Source of the DNA: Diadema setosum
Taxonomy: Eukaryota > Echinodermata > Echinoidea > Diadematoida > Diadematidae
Reading direction: 5' to 3'
Assembly (NCBI GenBank): GCA_033980235.1
Contig: CM067075.1
Coordinates: forward strand, 10,864,292 to 10,928,291
Length of the DNA stretch: 64,000 nucleotides
The translations under genes were made by a program, and so were the position numbers. Within the stretch, counting starts at the first letter, position 1. Each line of letters opens with the position of its first letter. Under the pieces are notes generated by a model. That model did not search any database. It was given only the letters and a program-made list of their open reading frames with translations, and was not told where the DNA came from. Positions 37,353 to 64,000 of the stretch are shown piece by piece.

Positions 37353-37787
37353 AACTGGTAGTATAAACTTTGTGTCAGTTACAAACAGAAATAATGTTAC
37401 TTGTTGGCGGTTTCATGCCGAGATCCATTGTGTATGAGATAATAATGCTTGTGGAAATAAAGGCAATAGCCTACATGTAGCAGATCTTGTGAAACAGCAT
37501 CAAAACATTTTCATCTTATTACAATAGTGAGCAATCTTGATTAATTCTTGAAAAATGTTTGGTGGTAGTAAGTAAGGGTGTTGTTGATAGTCACACCAAA
37601 ATTTATCAGAATTTGATACCACTTCATGACAATCATGTGTATTGATAGCCCAAGGGTTGGCTTTTACAGTGTAAGGGTCGGCCCACAGTAAATGCAAGTT
37701 AGAACACACTCTGATCTTTGCTTAAATATTATCCCTATTTCACCCCCAATCCACATCCTTGATTTATCAACTTCATCTCTCTGATAA

Positions 37788-61300
<23,513 letters not shown>

Positions 61301-61500
61301 NNNNNNNNNNNNNNNNNNNNNNNNNNNNNNNNNNNNNNNNNNNNNNNNNNNNNNNNNNNNNNNNNNNNNNNNNNNNNNNNNNNNNNNNNNNNNNNNNNNN
61401 NNNNNNNNNNNNNNNNNNNNNNNNNNNNNNNNNNNNNNNNNNNNNNNNNNNNNNNNNNNNNNNNNNNNNNNNNNNNNNNNNNNNNNNNNNNNNNNNNNNN
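61301..61500. other. Assembly gap (200 N)
   Basis: Run of 200 undetermined bases, a typical placeholder size, so the true length is unknown. It follows CUL2 exon 20 by 0.7 kb and may hide the last CUL2 exon. Confidence 0.99.
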
Positions 61501-62118
61501 TCCTCTTTCTAGGCTCTTCTTCTGCCAGGCAATGATCTGGTTAAGGATTACATACACATGCTGTCACCGCAAACCTTTCTCACTCTTAAAATCATCTTCC
61601 CTTCTTTCTTTTTTTTTTTTCTTTCATCATTATCAATATTGTGCCAGGCATCAGTTTCATGGTGATTTCAACTTTAACTTCAAAGTGAAGGAGCTAATCA
61701 TTCAAAAAAAAAGTGTTTTTTTTTCAATGAAAATAATGAATGCTTTTTTTAATGAAAAATGACCACACACCTTCAAAGTACAGTATGACATCGATAAGTC
61801 CTGTGCAGTCACTCTCTGCTATGCCAGCACTGAATGTTTAAATGACATTAATCATGTTACACCCACTACTCTTTAAACATGTCATTGATGTGCATTGCGA
61901 ATACATTGCGAGTTTCAGTGTTGCATGAAGTGGCTTTTCCTTGCCTTGCCAATACGTACCCTCGACATGCCATTTGGGCAATGTCATTGAAATTGTACTG
62001 ATGGACTTTTCTTATGTTCTTTTCTTGCTTCTATTTTTTTTTTTGGGGGGGGGGGTTGGTGGGGGTCAAAGGTGGATGGGGTTGGATGGGGGTGTGCTTG
62101 CAGAAATATTAATCTGAT

Positions 62119-62249
62119 CAGGGGCAGATCCAGGAATTCCATAAAAAGGGGCACCTTTACAAAATTATTTTTTTTTCTTTTATTTCTTTTGTTTTGACAA
62201 AAATAAAGGGGGGGGGGGGCGAATTCGACCCCGCCTGGATCCGCCACTG
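62119..62249. mobile_element. hAT-like MITE remnant (CAGGGGCAGATCCAGG ends)
   Basis: Left CAGGGGCAGATCCAGGAATT, right CCTGGATCCGCCACTG: inverted ends of the type widely seen in hAT MITEs. Interior is T/G homopolymer-rich. An 8-bp duplication is not preserved. Confidence 0.6.
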
Positions 62250-63649
62250 GTGCTGGATCTGCTCGTACAATTATGAGACTAGTATTTCAACATCTTTTCC
62301 ACTTTTACCCCTGACGGTGAGGCTCATTTTTGTTAAAATCTTCTGTGCCACCACCACCACTTGAGTGTTCTGTAGAAACCACTTATGAATAGGTACTACT
62401 TGGGCATAACGTTTTTGTTTTTGTCATGTTTATTTTGTTTATTCGTGCGCACCAGCATTATCGTCACTGAAAGTGCATTTTGGCACGGTATCTCCTGGTT
62501 CATAGCATAGTTTGAAGTCAGGCCATGGGGAAAACCCCCAGTTTTGTTGTTGGCAGCGAGAACCCAAAGTAGAAAGAAGCCGTGAAGGATGCCAGATTTA
62601 TTTTCTCAATGAAAGTTGGGCAGCTATGAACAGGAAATTCTTACACATTATGGCTTTGTTGGCTACCTGTAACATTAAAAAAATCAGAAACAAAAACTAA
62701 AAAACTCTTCAACTTCCCTTCAGCTTCTTCAAGAAATTTCATTATCTTAAATCTCCTTTACGGGTATGAGTGCTTGGTGTGAGATGATGGTAAGAGGTTT
62801 TTTTTGTTTGTTTTTTTGTTTCTTGAATACCATGTTTTGCCCGTATGATTGCCAAACTTTGTTCCAATATGCAGGTTCATCTAACTCCGAACCCTTCTAC
62901 ACATTGGGCGTCTTTTTGATTACTGTGAAAGAAGTGTGAAAGTTGCCCAAATTGCACGCGGGCTCAAGATTCGGACTGTCGGCCAACTTTCTTTTTCTGA
63001 ATTTAAAAAAAAAAAATCAATTAGGCTGATGTTTATGAAAAATCCAAACCTATATTTGTATTAACCAATAAAAAGAGAAAATAATATTAGGAAGGCAAGT
63101 GATGCTGTGGGTGAAGTGTTAGGTTTTACCAATGGACTTTGGGATCCCTAGTCCAACGACAGAAAATATCGCTATCCTGGAAAACACATGTCATGTAGTG
63201 ACTGAAATAGAACTCCTTGGGCTGTCTGCGCAGATGTTTGTGCACCATTGCTGCTCAAATTCCAACAGAATGGCTTCAAACTGTTCCTGGGGTAGACTAC
63301 TAGGTAAAAAAAAAAAAAAAAAAGATGAATAAAAAGAGAAACAAAAGAGATCGAAATACGAGAGGTAAACATCATAGTGCATTCATGACACTGACTTGGT
63401 GTCCCTTGATAAAATTATTGTATGGTCCTTTCAACTCTAGCTTGATGAAAGAGGTAATAAGGCTGTCAAGTAAACATTAAACCAATTCTACCATACCTCA
63501 ACAGTTTCTATGAGACACTATCCAAGGCCACTGATCAATTCTTGACCCTGTCAGTGCGGAGCGAGTTTGGATTATAGCTGCAGTAAACTTACAGGTGATG
63601 GTGGTAGCTGGATGGTTGTGTACAGTATTACCAGTGCAGACCAAGGAAT

Positions 63650-63731
63650 TTAACCCTTTACCTCCGATATAATGTGATTCTCATTGGGATACCACATGGT
63701 GCATCAGGTTCCTCCAGTGAGCAGGGGTTAA
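63650..63731. mobile_element. Weak TTAA-flanked short element
   Basis: TTAACCCTTTACCTCC at the left, GAGCAGGGGTTAA at the right. Arms only partly matched. Confidence 0.35.
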
Positions 63732-64000
63732 TTGCTTCAAGTCAGAGCTAGTGATTGGTCATCGTTTGTGTCGTTGGTGTCTTTTTTTTTTCATATCTGA
63801 AGTACAGTGTCACTGGTGCCACCGAAATTATGCAGAGTACAACTAATTTTGTGCCATTTTATGACGTAACTTTGCGAGGGGGATGTTCATTGTACATGTG
63901 AAAACATGCTTGTCAAACGACTAACTGTAAACCTGTACATGTTTTGTATAGAGGAACACCATTTTTTCCCCTTGCTAAACAAGAGGTGAGGTGGGCGTAC

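Larger units (their letters stand above)
61501..64000. other. Downstream region without recognised exons
   Basis: Translations give no match to the expected CUL2 C-terminus (ISQS...ISMIKKCIE...IDKQYIER). Contains G/T/A homopolymers, the hAT-like element at 62119-62249 and a weak TTAA element at 63650-63731. Confidence 0.5.

Overview
The window is animal (metazoan) genomic DNA: AT-rich, intron-dense, full of inverted-repeat DNA transposons, LINE fragments and microsatellites, with vertebrate-style GT-AG splicing. A polycystin-1-type WSC/PKD receptor gene together with this repeat population suggests a marine invertebrate, most likely a deuterostome such as an echinoderm. That assignment is an inference. 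There is no bacterial-type operon, CRISPR array or IS element.

Two protein-coding genes can be rebuilt exon by exon. On the minus strand (27758 down to 8251) lies the 5' end of a polycystin-1-like gene: a 79-nt signal-peptide exon, three exons making a complete 8-cysteine WSC domain, then exons for one complete PKD (Ig-like) domain and the start of a second. Six exons join in frame to 325 residues, and the gene runs off the left side of the window. On the plus strand (37839 to 60585) lies cullin-2, the scaffold of the CRL2 (Elongin B/C-VHL type) ubiquitin ligases. Twenty coding exons join in frame to 702 codons, equal to the 745-residue human CUL2 minus its last 43 residues. The neddylation lysine falls at residue 689. 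The final winged-helix exon is not visible; it is probably in the 200-N assembly gap at 61301-61500 or beyond the window.

The two genes are transcribed divergently. Between them are about 10 kb holding a CpG-rich candidate promoter for the PKD-like gene (about 27.76-28.26 kb), microsatellites, a fossil LINE (31.9-33.0 kb), an inverted-repeat element (33.9-34.1 kb), an odd iterated-word region (34.7-35.1 kb) and candidate promoter or first-exon sequence for CUL2 (35.4-37.1 kb).

Everything else is mainly mobile DNA. Most copies are non-autonomous elements bounded by TTAA (piggyBac/Kolobok-like), others by TA (pogo/Tigger-like and a 'CTGTAAA...TTTTCGCG' family). The most unusual object is a 4.8-kb element (19127-23932) in intron 2 of the PKD-like gene. 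It has 29-bp perfect terminal inverted repeats, a 4-bp ATAG target duplication, no transposase that I can see, about ten copies of a paired motif (TGTCCGTTCACA / GTCACATCCACCA), and a tandem array of units derived from a tRNA-carrying inverted-repeat element. A well-preserved solo copy of that unit sits in CUL2 intron 19.
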